In this document: positions 7,590 through 15,498 of the stretch, piece after piece
Numbering within the stretch: the first letter of the stretch is position 1
Layout: each line of letters starts with the position of its first letter
DNA from: an uncultured Clostridia bacterium
Lineage (GTDB): Bacteria; Bacillota; Clostridia; TANB77; CAG-508
Length of the DNA stretch: 35,475 nt
NCBI GenBank assembly: GCA_934154515.1
Contig: CAKPGD010000008.1
Span: 1-35,475 of the forward strand
Direction of reading: 5' to 3'
The notes under the pieces: model-generated
The model's input: only the letters and a program-made list of their open reading frames with translations
Told to the model about the DNA's origin: nothing
Database searches by the model: none
Translations under genes and position numbers: made by a program

Positions 7590-7637
7590 ATATTGAGCAA
7601 AACTTTTTTACTTTAAAATTTTATAAGGAGGTTAGTT

Positions 7638-8069
7638 ATGAAAAAAGTACTTTATATAACATTACTTGCTATTGCTATGTTCGTGTTCTCTTTTTCTTAT
7701 TCTTTTGCAGCAAATGAACCAAAAGCTGTACAAGATATTAGAAATGTAGTTGGTGGCGCAGAAAATGTTGTTGAAGATGCAGGTCATGGCGTTGCACAAG
7801 GAATTAGAACTGTTACAAATGCTGGTGAAAATGTAATGGAGAATGCAACTAATATGGATGGAAATAATTCTGCTAAAACTACAACTCATAACAATAATTA
7901 TACGGCAACTAGAACATCTGCACCTGCAAACAATAATACTCTTCTTGGTATTAATTCTACTGCATGGACCTGGATTATAATGGCTGTAGTTGGTATAGCA
8001 ATTATTGCTCTTGTTTGGATGTATGCAAGACAATTTGATAATGATTCTTATCATGACAATAATTATTAA
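7638..8069 (+). CDS. Small exported, C-terminally anchored protein, 143 aa
   Basis: I cannot assign a function. ATG follows AAGGAGG at good spacing. Residues 1-25 are a signal peptide (KKVLYITLLAIAMFVFSFSY, then SFAAN). The mature part starts with an amphipathic, Gly/Val/Asn-rich stretch (VQDIRNVVGGAENVVEDAGH, then repeated GENVMENATN-like segments). An Asn/Thr-rich linker and a C-terminal membrane helix (TAWTWIIMAVVGIAIIALVW) follow. The tail (YARQFDNDSYHDNNY) is Asp/Asn/Tyr-rich. It shares its architecture, but no obvious sequence, with the gene just upstream. A terminator follows at 8124. Confidence 0.8.
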   Translation: MKKVLYITLLAIAMFVFSFSYSFAANEPKAVQDIRNVVGGAENVVEDAGHGVAQGIRTVTNAGENVMENATNMDGNNSAKTTTHNNNYTATRTSAPANNNTLLGINSTAWTWIIMAVVGIAIIALVWMYARQFDNDSYHDNNY

Positions 8070-8123
8070 TATTAAATTTTAAATATTTAGTTTAAGTTGT
8101 CCTTTTTATAAGAATTTTTATTC

Positions 8124-8160
8124 TAAAAGTTAGAAATTTTCGTTTCTAACTTTTATTATT
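8124..8160 (+). terminator. Intrinsic terminator after second exported-protein gene
   Basis: TAAAAGTTAGAAA (8124-8136) pairs perfectly over 13 bp with 8143-8155 around TTTTCG, followed by a T-rich stretch. Confidence 0.7.
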
Positions 8161-8170
8161 TACTTTTCTA

Positions 8171-8179
8171 TGCTATAAT
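8171..8179 (+). promoter_or_regulatory. Extended -10 promoter of smpB
   Basis: TGCTATAAT (8171-8179) is a perfect extended -10; the -35 region is weak, as expected for this promoter type. It lies about 30 bases before the smpB start. Confidence 0.6.
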
Positions 8180-8211
8180 ATTAGATATTTAATTTTGAGA
8201 GGTATGTGTGT

Positions 8212-8655
8212 ATGACAAAGTTAATTGCTAAAAATCCTACTGCTAGACACAATTATGATATTGATTATACTATTGAAGCGGGAATTGTTTTAAGTGGTAC
8301 AGAAATAAAATCGATTAGAAGCGGAAAGGTCAATTTAAAAGATAGTTACGCTTCTATTAGTAATGGTGAAGTGTATATTCATTCTATGCATATCAGCCCA
8401 TATGAAAAGGGAAATATTTTCAATAAAGATCCTTTGAGAGATAGAAAATTATTATTGAATAAAAATGAAATTAGAAAGCTTGTTGGACAAATACAGCAAA
8501 AAGGTTATACTTTAGTTCCTATAAGTCTATATTTTAGCGGTTCTTTTGTTAAAGTTGAACTTGGTGTTGGAAAAGGTAAAAAACTTTATGATAAACGTGA
8601 AGATTTAAAGAAAAGAGATTCTGATTTATACATTAGAAGACATATGAATGATTAA
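8212..8655 (+). CDS. smpB: SmpB, tmRNA-binding protein
   Basis: Binds tmRNA and brings it to stalled ribosomes for trans-translation. With the ATG at 8212 (GAGAGG 8 bases upstream) it has 147 residues, the usual length; an in-frame GTG at 8206 is less likely. Diagnostic stretches: AKNPTARHNYDIDYTIEAGI, VLSGTEIKSIRSGKVNLKDS, HISPYEKGNIFNKDPLRDRK and the basic tail KGKKLYDKREDLKKRDSD. It is usually next to rnr in Firmicutes; here it is next to rnr but convergent with it. No tmRNA gene is visible in the window. Confidence 0.97.
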   Translation: MTKLIAKNPTARHNYDIDYTIEAGIVLSGTEIKSIRSGKVNLKDSYASISNGEVYIHSMHISPYEKGNIFNKDPLRDRKLLLNKNEIRKLVGQIQQKGYTLVPISLYFSGSFVKVELGVGKGKKLYDKREDLKKRDSDLYIRRHMND

Positions 8656-8660
8656 TTTAA

Positions 8661-8706
8661 AAAATAGCCACTATATTAAATGTTCTGCAATATTTAATAT
8701 AGTGGC
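8661..8706 (-). terminator. Terminator shared by smpB and rnr
   Basis: Perfect 15-bp stem (8667-8681 with 8692-8706) and 10-base loop. The minus-strand side continues into TATTTTTT, so it ends rnr well; it can also end smpB on the plus strand, though with a weaker T run. Confidence 0.85.
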
Positions 8707-8746
8707 ATATTTATTCAATATTTGTTCTTAATCATTATTTTTTCTT

Positions 8747-11014
8747 TTATTTATCTTCTTTATGTTTAGAATTATTTTTAGAATTATTTTTAGAACTATT
8801 TTCAGAATCATTTATGGAATCTTCTACAATTTCAAAGTCTATTTGTCTTAGTATTTTATTGGCTTTTTTTACTCTTATTTTTACTTTATCGCCTATTTTA
8901 TAGTTTTTCTTTGTTCTTTCACCTGTTAAAGTTTTTCTATTTTCGTCATAAATAAAGTATTCGTCTCCTAAGTCCTCAAATCGTATTAATCCTTCTACTG
9001 TACTCTCCAATTCTACAAACATTCCAAAAGAAGTAATAGAAGATACAATCCCTTCATATTCTTCACCAATTTTATCTTGCATAAATTCTGCTTTCTTAAT
9101 ATCTATGCTATCTCTTTCTACTTTCTGTGCTATTTTTTCTCTTTCTGATGATGACTCTGCATAGTTTGTTGCTTGTACACTTAATTTATTTAAAGTTTCT
9201 TCATCTACATTATAATTATCTTTTATATATGTTGAGATTACCCTGTGTATGAAAAGGTCAGGATATCTACGTATTGGTGATGTAAAGTGACAATAATATT
9301 TACTTGCAATACCAAAATGTCCTTTATTTTCACTCTCATACCTTGCCACTTTTAATGTTCTTAATATTAATGTAGATATTACTCTTTCCTCTTCTTTTCC
9401 TTTTATAGCATCTAGTACTTCTGCAAATGCTTTAGGATGAATATTATCCTTACTTGCTTTTATTTTATAACCTATATTGTATAAGAATTTATTAAGCTCT
9501 AGAATTTTATCCTCATCTGGTTCTTCATGAACTCTGTATATGAAAGGTGCTTCTAACCAATAAAAAGTTTCTGCTACTGTTTCATTTGCTGTTAGCATAA
9601 ATTGCTCTATTATTTCATTTGCAAAAGTTAACTCATATTTTTTTACATCTACTGCATATCCATCTTTATCTAGAATAATTTTTGTTTCCGGTATTTCTAA
9701 ATTTAAGCTACCTTGTTTTTCCCTTCTTGCTTTTAATATTTTTGCTAATTCTTCCATATTTTTAAAATGTTCAAAATATGGTTTACATTCTTTAATTAAT
9801 GCTAGTTCTTTTTCTAAGCTCTCTATTTTCTTTTTAGCTTCTTCTACGTTTTTAATTTTCTCGTCTTCTTTTTGTTCATTATTAACGTATTTTAGAATTG
9901 TAGCAACTTCATTATAACTCATTCTTCTAGTAACATTGACTACGCTTTTCTTTATTTCAGAAGAAACCACTTCCCCATCTTTATTTATTTCCATTATTAC
10001 AGAAAGAGTTAATCTATCTGTTTTTTGATTTAAACTACACAATCCATTAGAAAGTTCTCTTGGAAGCATTGGAATTACTCTATCTAGCATATATATACTT
10101 GTTCCTCTTGTTATAGCTTCTTTGTCTAATAATGAGTTTTCTCTTACATAATTGCTTACATCTGCTATGTGAACTCCAAGCTCATAGTTACCATTTTCTA
10201 GCTTTTTTACATTTACGGCGTCATCTAAGTCTTTTGCATCTTCCCCATCTATTGTAAATATTTCTTCTGAACGTAAGTCTAGTCTTCCTTTTAATTCTTT
10301 TTGAATATCTTCTTCCTTAAATTTGTTTGCTTCTTCTACTACTTTTTCTGGAAATTCATATGGAAGTTTGTATTCTTTTATTAATGAAAGCATGTCTACA
10401 CCTGCTTCATTAACATTTCCAATTACTTCTATTATTTCTCCCTCGGCATTTTTTCCTTTTTCTGGATATTTTGTAATCTTAACTAATACTTTACTATCAT
10501 TTTTTGCTTTTCCAAAATTTTTCTTTGAAATAAATATATCTGTTCCAAGTTTTCTATCATCTGGAACTACAAAGCCGTAATTTCTACAATTTGTAAATAC
10601 CCCAACTACAGTATCTACTTCTCTTGTTAATACTTTTACTATCTTTCCTTCTCTATTTGCACCTTCTGTGTCTTCTAATAATTCTATTAAAACTTTATCG
10701 CCATTTAAAGCTGTCTTGGTATTATTTTTTGAGATATAAACTTCATTGTCTTGTCCTTCTATTTTTACAAAACCAAAGCCTTTTTCATTTGCTCTAAATA
10801 TACCTGTTATATATTTATTGTTATCTATTAGTCTATATTTAGATTTTCTATTTTTTTGAATTTTATAGTCATCTTCTAAACTTTGTAATACTTTCATAAA
10901 GTCTTGATACTCAGTTTTAGGAACACACATAATAGAAGCTATTTCTTTTGCTTTCATTGGTACATAGCTTTCTTCTGACATTAAATCTAAAATTAATTTT
11001 TGTTTTTCTTCCAT
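8747..11014 (-). CDS. rnr: RNase R, 3'-5' exoribonuclease
   Basis: Degrades structured RNA and takes part in tmRNA-linked mRNA decay. 755 residues, family length. Domains in order: N-terminal winged-helix region (1-60), cold-shock domains (about 65-200, ANEKGFGFVKIEGQDNEVYI), RNB catalytic domain (about 240-570) with the metal-binding TIDGEDAKDLDDAV near residues 254-267, a Pro-Ile-Arg-Arg region (CHFTSPIRRYPDLFIHR), and an S1 domain (about 640-725, EYEGIVSSITSFGMFVELES). The tail is a low-complexity Asn/Ser/Lys stretch made by a 12-base tandem repeat. Start follows GGAGG. It lies downstream of secG, the usual secG-rnr order. Confidence 0.97.
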   Translation of the reverse strand: MEEKQKLILDLMSEESYVPMKAKEIASIMCVPKTEYQDFMKVLQSLEDDYKIQKNRKSKYRLIDNNKYITGIFRANEKGFGFVKIEGQDNEVYISKNNTKTALNGDKVLIELLEDTEGANREGKIVKVLTREVDTVVGVFTNCRNYGFVVPDDRKLGTDIFISKKNFGKAKNDSKVLVKITKYPEKGKNAEGEIIEVIGNVNEAGVDMLSLIKEYKLPYEFPEKVVEEANKFKEEDIQKELKGRLDLRSEEIFTIDGEDAKDLDDAVNVKKLENGNYELGVHIADVSNYVRENSLLDKEAITRGTSIYMLDRVIPMLPRELSNGLCSLNQKTDRLTLSVIMEINKDGEVVSSEIKKSVVNVTRRMSYNEVATILKYVNNEQKEDEKIKNVEEAKKKIESLEKELALIKECKPYFEHFKNMEELAKILKARREKQGSLNLEIPETKIILDKDGYAVDVKKYELTFANEIIEQFMLTANETVAETFYWLEAPFIYRVHEEPDEDKILELNKFLYNIGYKIKASKDNIHPKAFAEVLDAIKGKEEERVISTLILRTLKVARYESENKGHFGIASKYYCHFTSPIRRYPDLFIHRVISTYIKDNYNVDEETLNKLSVQATNYAESSSEREKIAQKVERDSIDIKKAEFMQDKIGEEYEGIVSSITSFGMFVELESTVEGLIRFEDLGDEYFIYDENRKTLTGERTKKNYKIGDKVKIRVKKANKILRQIDFEIVEDSINDSENSSKNNSKNNSKHKEDK
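8765..8812 (-). repeat. 12-base tandem repeat in rnr tail
   Basis: Four imperfect copies of a TTTAGAATTATT-like unit (plus strand) code for tetrapeptides NNSK, NNSK, NSSK and NDSE. The reading frame is kept because the unit is a multiple of three. Likely a slippage-prone, disordered tail. Confidence 0.7.
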
Positions 11015-11035
11015 AATTCCTCCAATATGATAAAA

Positions 11036-11056
11036 GATGTAGTATAAAACTACATC
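11036..11056 (-). terminator. Hairpin between secG and rnr
   Basis: GATGTAGT (11036-11043) and ACTACATC (11049-11056), 8 bp with a 5-base loop; on the minus strand it is followed by TTTTATC. Probably a leaky terminator that lowers rnr relative to secG, or a processing site. Confidence 0.5.
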
Positions 11057-11069
11057 CTTAATAATCTAA

Positions 11070-11318
11070 TTAAATTACAAATAAAATTCCTAATACAACA
11101 GCTAAAACTACAAATGTAACTCCTAAGATAATAGTTAATTTTTTTAACTTTCCTTCTCTTGTTTTTCCTTTATTTTTTTCATAGAAGTTGTTTGTTGTTG
11201 AGCCTGTAATTGTTCCAGATGCACCTTGACTATCTTTAGTTTGTAATGTTGCTACTACTATTAAAGCTATACAAACTAATAAATATATTACTAATATTAT
11301 GTTTCTCAAAATTATCAT
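11070..11318 (-). CDS. secG: SecG, preprotein translocase subunit
   Basis: Small subunit of the SecYEG channel that helps SecA-driven export. 82 residues, family length. Two membrane helices: residues 5-24 (RNIILVIYLLVCIALIVVAT) and about 61-82 (LTIILGVTFVVLAVVLGILF). Between them lies the typical polar loop LQTKDSQGASGTITGST, close to the family QxxKxxGLSGxxxG pattern, with the final FYEKNKGKTREGKLKK linker. First gene of the secG-rnr unit, with a promoter at 11359-11387. Confidence 0.93.
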   Translation of the reverse strand: MIILRNIILVIYLLVCIALIVVATLQTKDSQGASGTITGSTTNNFYEKNKGKTREGKLKKLTIILGVTFVVLAVVLGILFVI

Positions 11319-11358
11319 TTTTATACACTCTCCTTAGTTCTTTTTCTTAACAAGGAGT

Positions 11359-11387
11359 ATTTTACCATATATATTTTAAAATTGCAA
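11359..11387 (-). promoter_or_regulatory. Promoter of secG-rnr
   Basis: Minus strand: -35 TTGCAA (11382-11387), 17 bases, -10 TAAAAT (11359-11364); about 40 bases before the secG ATG. Confidence 0.65.
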
Positions 11388-11414
11388 TTGATTTTTCTTA
11401 AATTATAAAATTAA

Positions 11415-11506
11415 TTGACTTTTTTTGTTATTTATTTAGATAATTTTAGATAAAGCTTTAAAAATAGGCTTTTTTAATTGCATTTTAATTATAAATATTT
11501 TATAAT
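11415..11506 (+). promoter_or_regulatory. Two candidate promoters of RluA-family gene
   Basis: Distal: TTGACT (11415-11420), 18 bases, GATAAT (11439-11444). Proximal: TTGCAT (11478-11483), 17 bases, TATAAT (11501-11506). The proximal one leaves a short leader of about 20 bases with AAAGGAG and looks stronger. Confidence 0.6.
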
Positions 11507-11533
11507 TAATGTATTGAATTAAAGGAGAAACTT

Positions 11534-12415
11534 ATGCAAATTTTAAATGTAGAAAGTAAATATAATGATAAAAAAATATGTACTTATATTTTAAGTCAAT
11601 TTCCTAATCTTAGCCAAAACACTTTATATAAGGCTCTTAGAAAAAAGGATATTAGGATTAATAACATTAGAATTTCGGACAATGTTGAAGTTCATACTGG
11701 AGATGAAATTAAAGTTTTTATTAGCGATGAATTTCTATTTGAACAAACTAAGTCAGTTAAGTGTCTTGAAATTGTTTATGAAGATGATAATATTTTAGTA
11801 GTTGATAAGCCTACAAATCTTGAGGTTGTTGGGGATAACTCTCTTACTTCTCTTTGTGAGAAATATATGAATGAAAAATATAATTCTACTTTTGTTAAAC
11901 CTTGCCATAGACTTGATAGAAATACAACTGGTCTAGTTTTATTTGCTAAAAATGAAGAATCTTTAAATATCCTTTTAGATAAATTTAAGAAACATGAAAT
12001 TGAAAAACATTATAAAGCTACTGTTTATGGTATACCAAGAGTAAAAAAATCTAGACTTGAAGCTTTTCTATTTAAAGATAGTAAAAAGTCTTTAGTCTAT
12101 ATTTCAGATGAGCCTAAAAAGGGCTATCAAAAAATTATTACTTCTTATAAAGTTATTGAAGAAAATAAAAAACAAAATATATCTGTTTTAGATGTTAATT
12201 TAGAAACTGGTAGAACACATCAAATTAGAGCTCATCTTGCTCATATAGGCTTTCCTATTATTGGAGATGGAAAATATGGAAAAAATGAAATAAATAAAAA
12301 GTTTAATGAAAAGACTCAACTACTTGATAGTTACAGTTTGAAATTTAATTTTATTTCATCAAGTGGTATATTATCTTATTTAAATGGTAGGATTATAGAT
12401 AAAAAGCAGAAGTAG
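11534..12415 (+). CDS. RluA-family pseudouridine synthase
   Basis: Isomerises uridine to pseudouridine in rRNA or tRNA. 293 residues. An N-terminal S4-like domain (about 10-65, SQNTLYKALRKKDIRINNIR) precedes the catalytic domain with ILVVDKPTNLEVVGDNS, the signature CHRLDRNTTGLVLFAKN (catalytic Asp near residue 128) and ETGRTHQIRAHLAHIGFPII with GDGKYG. The HRLDRNTTG motif places it in the RluA/RluC/RluD family; the exact target cannot be named. AAAGGAG stands 6-7 bases before the ATG. It is a single-gene unit, divergent from secG and convergent with ftsH. Confidence 0.92.
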   Translation: MQILNVESKYNDKKICTYILSQFPNLSQNTLYKALRKKDIRINNIRISDNVEVHTGDEIKVFISDEFLFEQTKSVKCLEIVYEDDNILVVDKPTNLEVVGDNSLTSLCEKYMNEKYNSTFVKPCHRLDRNTTGLVLFAKNEESLNILLDKFKKHEIEKHYKATVYGIPRVKKSRLEAFLFKDSKKSLVYISDEPKKGYQKIITSYKVIEENKKQNISVLDVNLETGRTHQIRAHLAHIGFPIIGDGKYGKNEINKKFNEKTQLLDSYSLKFNFISSSGILSYLNGRIIDKKQK

Positions 12416-12445
12416 CAAAATAATTGCTACTTCTACTTTTTCTTT
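12409..12445 (+). terminator. Terminator after RluA-family gene
   Basis: GAAGTAGCAA (12409-12418) pairs with TTGCTACTTC (12424-12433); the stop codon lies inside the left arm. TACTTTTTCTTTT follows. Confidence 0.8.
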
Positions 12446-12474
12446 TATGCTATTTCACTCTTTCAGTTTTCATT

Positions 12475-14271
12475 TTACTTAAATATTTCTTCAAATTCGT
12501 CTTCTGTTATTATTTCATTTTTTAATAAAGTTTGTGCTACTTCATGAAGTTTGTCCATATGACTTGAAATTAAGCTTTGTGCTCTTAAATAAGCATTATC
12601 TAATAATATCTTTACTTCTGCACCTATTGCATCTGCATATTTATCTCCAAGCAATTGTAATTCATATGGATCTCTTTCTGGATTTATTGAAATAGTTCCA
12701 ACTACGTCGCTCATTCCATATATTGTAACCATGTCTTTTGCAATTTTAGTTGCTACTTCAAAATCGTTGCTTGCACCTGTTGAGATATCATTTATTACTA
12801 TTTTTTCTGCTGCACGACCTGCCATTAATACAATAAGTCTTTCTTCCATTTCTGTTCTAGAAATATAGTTTTTATCTTCGTTTGTTTTATTCATTGTATA
12901 GCCACCAGCCATACCTCTTGGTATAATAGATATTTCTTTTACAGGTTCTTGTGTTTCTAGATATCTGCTTACTACTGCATGTCCTGCTTCATGGTATGCT
13001 GTTAATCTTTTATCTTTATCTGAATATACTCTACTTGTTTTTTGAAGCCCTATTGTTACCTTTTTAAATGCTTCTTCTATATCGTCTTGTTCTATTACGT
13101 CATGCTTATTAACTGTAGCTAGAATTGCAGCTTCATTTAAAATATTTGCAAGTTCTGCACCTGTTAATCCTGCTGTGTCTTCTGCTATTGTTGCTAAGTT
13201 TACGTTTTCTGCTAATTTTTTATTTTTGCTATGAATTTTTAATATTTCTTCTCTTCCACGTTTATCTGGAATATTTATTGTTATTTGTCTGTCAAATCTT
13301 CCTGGTCTTAGAAGTGCTTTATCTAACATTTCTGGTCTATTTGTTGCAGCTAAAACTATTATAGTTTCTTCTGTATCAAATCCATCCATTTCAACTAATA
13401 ATTGGTTTAAAGTTTGATTATTTTCAGATTCTGCTCCATTTCCATTTGCTCTTCTTGAACCTATTGCATCTATTTCATCTATAAATACTATACAAGGCGC
13501 TACTTTTCTTGCTTTTTCGAATAATTTTCTAACTCTTGAAGCTCCAAGACCTGCAAACATTTCTATAAATTCAGATCCACTCATTGATATAAATGGTACA
13601 TTTGCTTCTCCTGCTATTGCTTTTGCTATTAGAGTTTTACCTGTACCTGGTTTTCCATAAAGAAGTACTCCTCTAGGAACTTTTGCTCCCATTTTTGTGA
13701 ATTTTTCTGGTTCTTTAAGAAATTGAACAATCTCTATCATTTCTTGTTTTTCTTCGTCTAATCCTGCTACATCATCAAATTTTATTTTTTCTTTTGATGT
13801 TTCTGCATCATATAGTTTTCCTTTTTCTCCAAGTCCTTGCATTTTAAATATCATTATAAATAGCACAACAATTATAATAGTTGGTAATAATGAAAGAATA
13901 GTTTCAGATATTTTTATTAATGAATTTTGTGGTTTTTGTATAAGTTCTAAATCATTTCCTTCTGCAACTTTTTCTTGAACAAGTTCTATAAAAGCTTGTG
14001 TATTTGGAACTATTGAAGTTTTTTCTTCTTCTATTCCCTTTACTTTAACTTTTACACTTGTACTTCCAACAGTCATTTCAACTTTTTCTATATCTCCGTC
14101 TGTCATTTTTTTGATTAAGTCTGTGTATGCAAGTTTGTTATCTTCGCCGTTTTTGTTTGTATTTACAAAATACATTGTAAGTGCTGTTGTTACAATTATT
14201 ATAATACTTGCTATTATAGCAAGTATCTTATATTGTTTATCTTTGTTTCTTTCTTTTTTGTTATCTTCCAT
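12475..14271 (-). CDS. ftsH: FtsH, membrane AAA+ zinc protease
   Basis: ATP-driven membrane protease that degrades unassembled membrane proteins and regulators. The start chosen is the ATG at 14271 (MEDNKKERNKDK), because AAAGGA stands 9 bases before it; in-frame TTG and ATG codons further up are too close to that site. 598 residues. Two membrane helices (about 16-36 and 125-144) flank an extracytoplasmic domain. Walker A GKPGTGKT is near 206-213, Walker B IVFIDEIDAIG near 262-271, and the second region of homology contains NRPEMLDKALLRPGRFDRQI. The zinc site HEAGH is near 427-431. The pore loop reads MFAGLGAS rather than the usual MFVGVGAS. It follows the DUF1189-like gene by 21 bases, so the two are probably co-transcribed. 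Confidence 0.97.
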   Translation of the reverse strand: MEDNKKERNKDKQYKILAIIASIIIIVTTALTMYFVNTNKNGEDNKLAYTDLIKKMTDGDIEKVEMTVGSTSVKVKVKGIEEEKTSIVPNTQAFIELVQEKVAEGNDLELIQKPQNSLIKISETILSLLPTIIIVVLFIMIFKMQGLGEKGKLYDAETSKEKIKFDDVAGLDEEKQEMIEIVQFLKEPEKFTKMGAKVPRGVLLYGKPGTGKTLIAKAIAGEANVPFISMSGSEFIEMFAGLGASRVRKLFEKARKVAPCIVFIDEIDAIGSRRANGNGAESENNQTLNQLLVEMDGFDTEETIIVLAATNRPEMLDKALLRPGRFDRQITINIPDKRGREEILKIHSKNKKLAENVNLATIAEDTAGLTGAELANILNEAAILATVNKHDVIEQDDIEEAFKKVTIGLQKTSRVYSDKDKRLTAYHEAGHAVVSRYLETQEPVKEISIIPRGMAGGYTMNKTNEDKNYISRTEMEERLIVLMAGRAAEKIVINDISTGASNDFEVATKIAKDMVTIYGMSDVVGTISINPERDPYELQLLGDKYADAIGAEVKILLDNAYLRAQSLISSHMDKLHEVAQTLLKNEIITEDEFEEIFK

Positions 14272-14292
14272 TTTTTTCATTCCTTTCAAGTA

Positions 14293-15348
14293 CTATGCAT
14301 TTTCTCCTTGAGGTTCTTCTCCAATACCTTTATCTTCGTTGTCCTCTTTATTTTCTTGTTGCTTTTTCTTTCCCTTTTCTTGTTGCTTTTTTTCTTTTCT
14401 TTCTTGCTCTTCTTTTTCTCTTTGACGTCTCTTTTCCTCTTCTTGTCTTTGTAATTCTTCTTTTACTTTTTCTTGTTCTTCTAATATTTTAGCAAGTTCT
14501 TCACCTTTTTTTATTAAATCAGATTTAATCATTAATATAGTTGTGACAACATAAATATACGCAATTGCTATATACATTATTTCAAAGTATTTTATTGTAA
14601 ATCCTGTAAAGGCTTGTACTAGAATATATATTAAATTTAATACTATTGGAAGTGTTAATGAATATATTCCTACTTTAAATAATGCACTAAATCTAAGTCT
14701 TAAACGTAATAATAATGATGTAATGTATCCCATTACTGCCAACATTAATGCATCAATTAAAACATTTGCAAAATATACTATAAATAAATATATATAGTTG
14801 ATTATACACATACCTAAATATATCATTACTAAATTAGAACCTTTAAAATAACTTAACATATCTTGCTTTGTCATATTTTGTATATTGTAGTTTTTAAGTA
14901 GGTCTTCATATGAATAATTTAATGTTCCATTTTTCATATTTATTATTAATTTATCTTTTAATAAAATTAAACCCGTGTCATACTTTTCAATTTCTTTTGT
15001 GTAGGCATTAATTTCTTCTTCTAATATATCTTTAGTATCCACTATAATTAACTTAGCCGCATCATTTTTTGTTTCTATTCTTATTGTTTCTTCTGATGCT
15101 ACTTGTAGTTTTCCATCTGAGTAACTTACATCTGGAAATTCATTTTCAAAATAACTTATTCCTTTATTAAGTTCCTTTGAAATTTTATATATTGATACAG
15201 TAGTTATTATAAGAGTGAATATTGAAAGTAATATCATTATATATTTAATTGCTACAGCATATGGTTTTGAAGCCATTTCTGGGTATTTTTCAAAATCACA
15301 TATGCTCTTTTTAAAATTTCTAAAAAAAGAAGTTTCTTTTGTTTTCAT
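14293..15348 (-). CDS. DUF1189-like membrane protein with charged coiled tail
   Basis: Function unknown. The start is taken at the ATG at 15348 (MKTKETSFFRNFKKSI); a TTG six codons upstream is possible and no strong Shine-Dalgarno decides. About 351 residues. The N-terminus (FFRNFKKSICDFEKYPEMAS) and layout resemble the DUF1189 family: one helix near 33-55, an extracytoplasmic domain of about 120 residues, then a bundle of helices (about 175-285). The last 70 residues are cytoplasmic, highly charged and rich in Glu, Lys and Gln, predicted to be coiled coil or disordered. It lies just ahead of ftsH in the same direction. The family assignment rests on remembered pattern, not a search. Confidence 0.7.
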   Translation of the reverse strand: MKTKETSFFRNFKKSICDFEKYPEMASKPYAVAIKYIMILLSIFTLIITTVSIYKISKELNKGISYFENEFPDVSYSDGKLQVASEETIRIETKNDAAKLIIVDTKDILEEEINAYTKEIEKYDTGLILLKDKLIINMKNGTLNYSYEDLLKNYNIQNMTKQDMLSYFKGSNLVMIYLGMCIINYIYLFIVYFANVLIDALMLAVMGYITSLLLRLRLRFSALFKVGIYSLTLPIVLNLIYILVQAFTGFTIKYFEIMYIAIAYIYVVTTILMIKSDLIKKGEELAKILEEQEKVKEELQRQEEEKRRQREKEEQERKEKKQQEKGKKKQQENKEDNEDKGIGEEPQGENA

Positions 15349-15498
15349 TTTTTCTTGTATAACCAATTTTATAGGATTTATAGAACTATTTTATATATCT
15401 ATTTTTTCTATTATATTGATTAATCCTCCTCAACTTTGTTTATTTTTAGTTTTCAATTTTGCTTACTTTTTAAGTTTCAATCTTGTTTTTTTAAGTTT

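Noticed and set aside
8656..8746. tmRNA gene (ssrA) next to smpB
   Set aside because: The gap is only 91 bases and is filled by a terminator; nothing like the tmRNA ends is seen elsewhere either.
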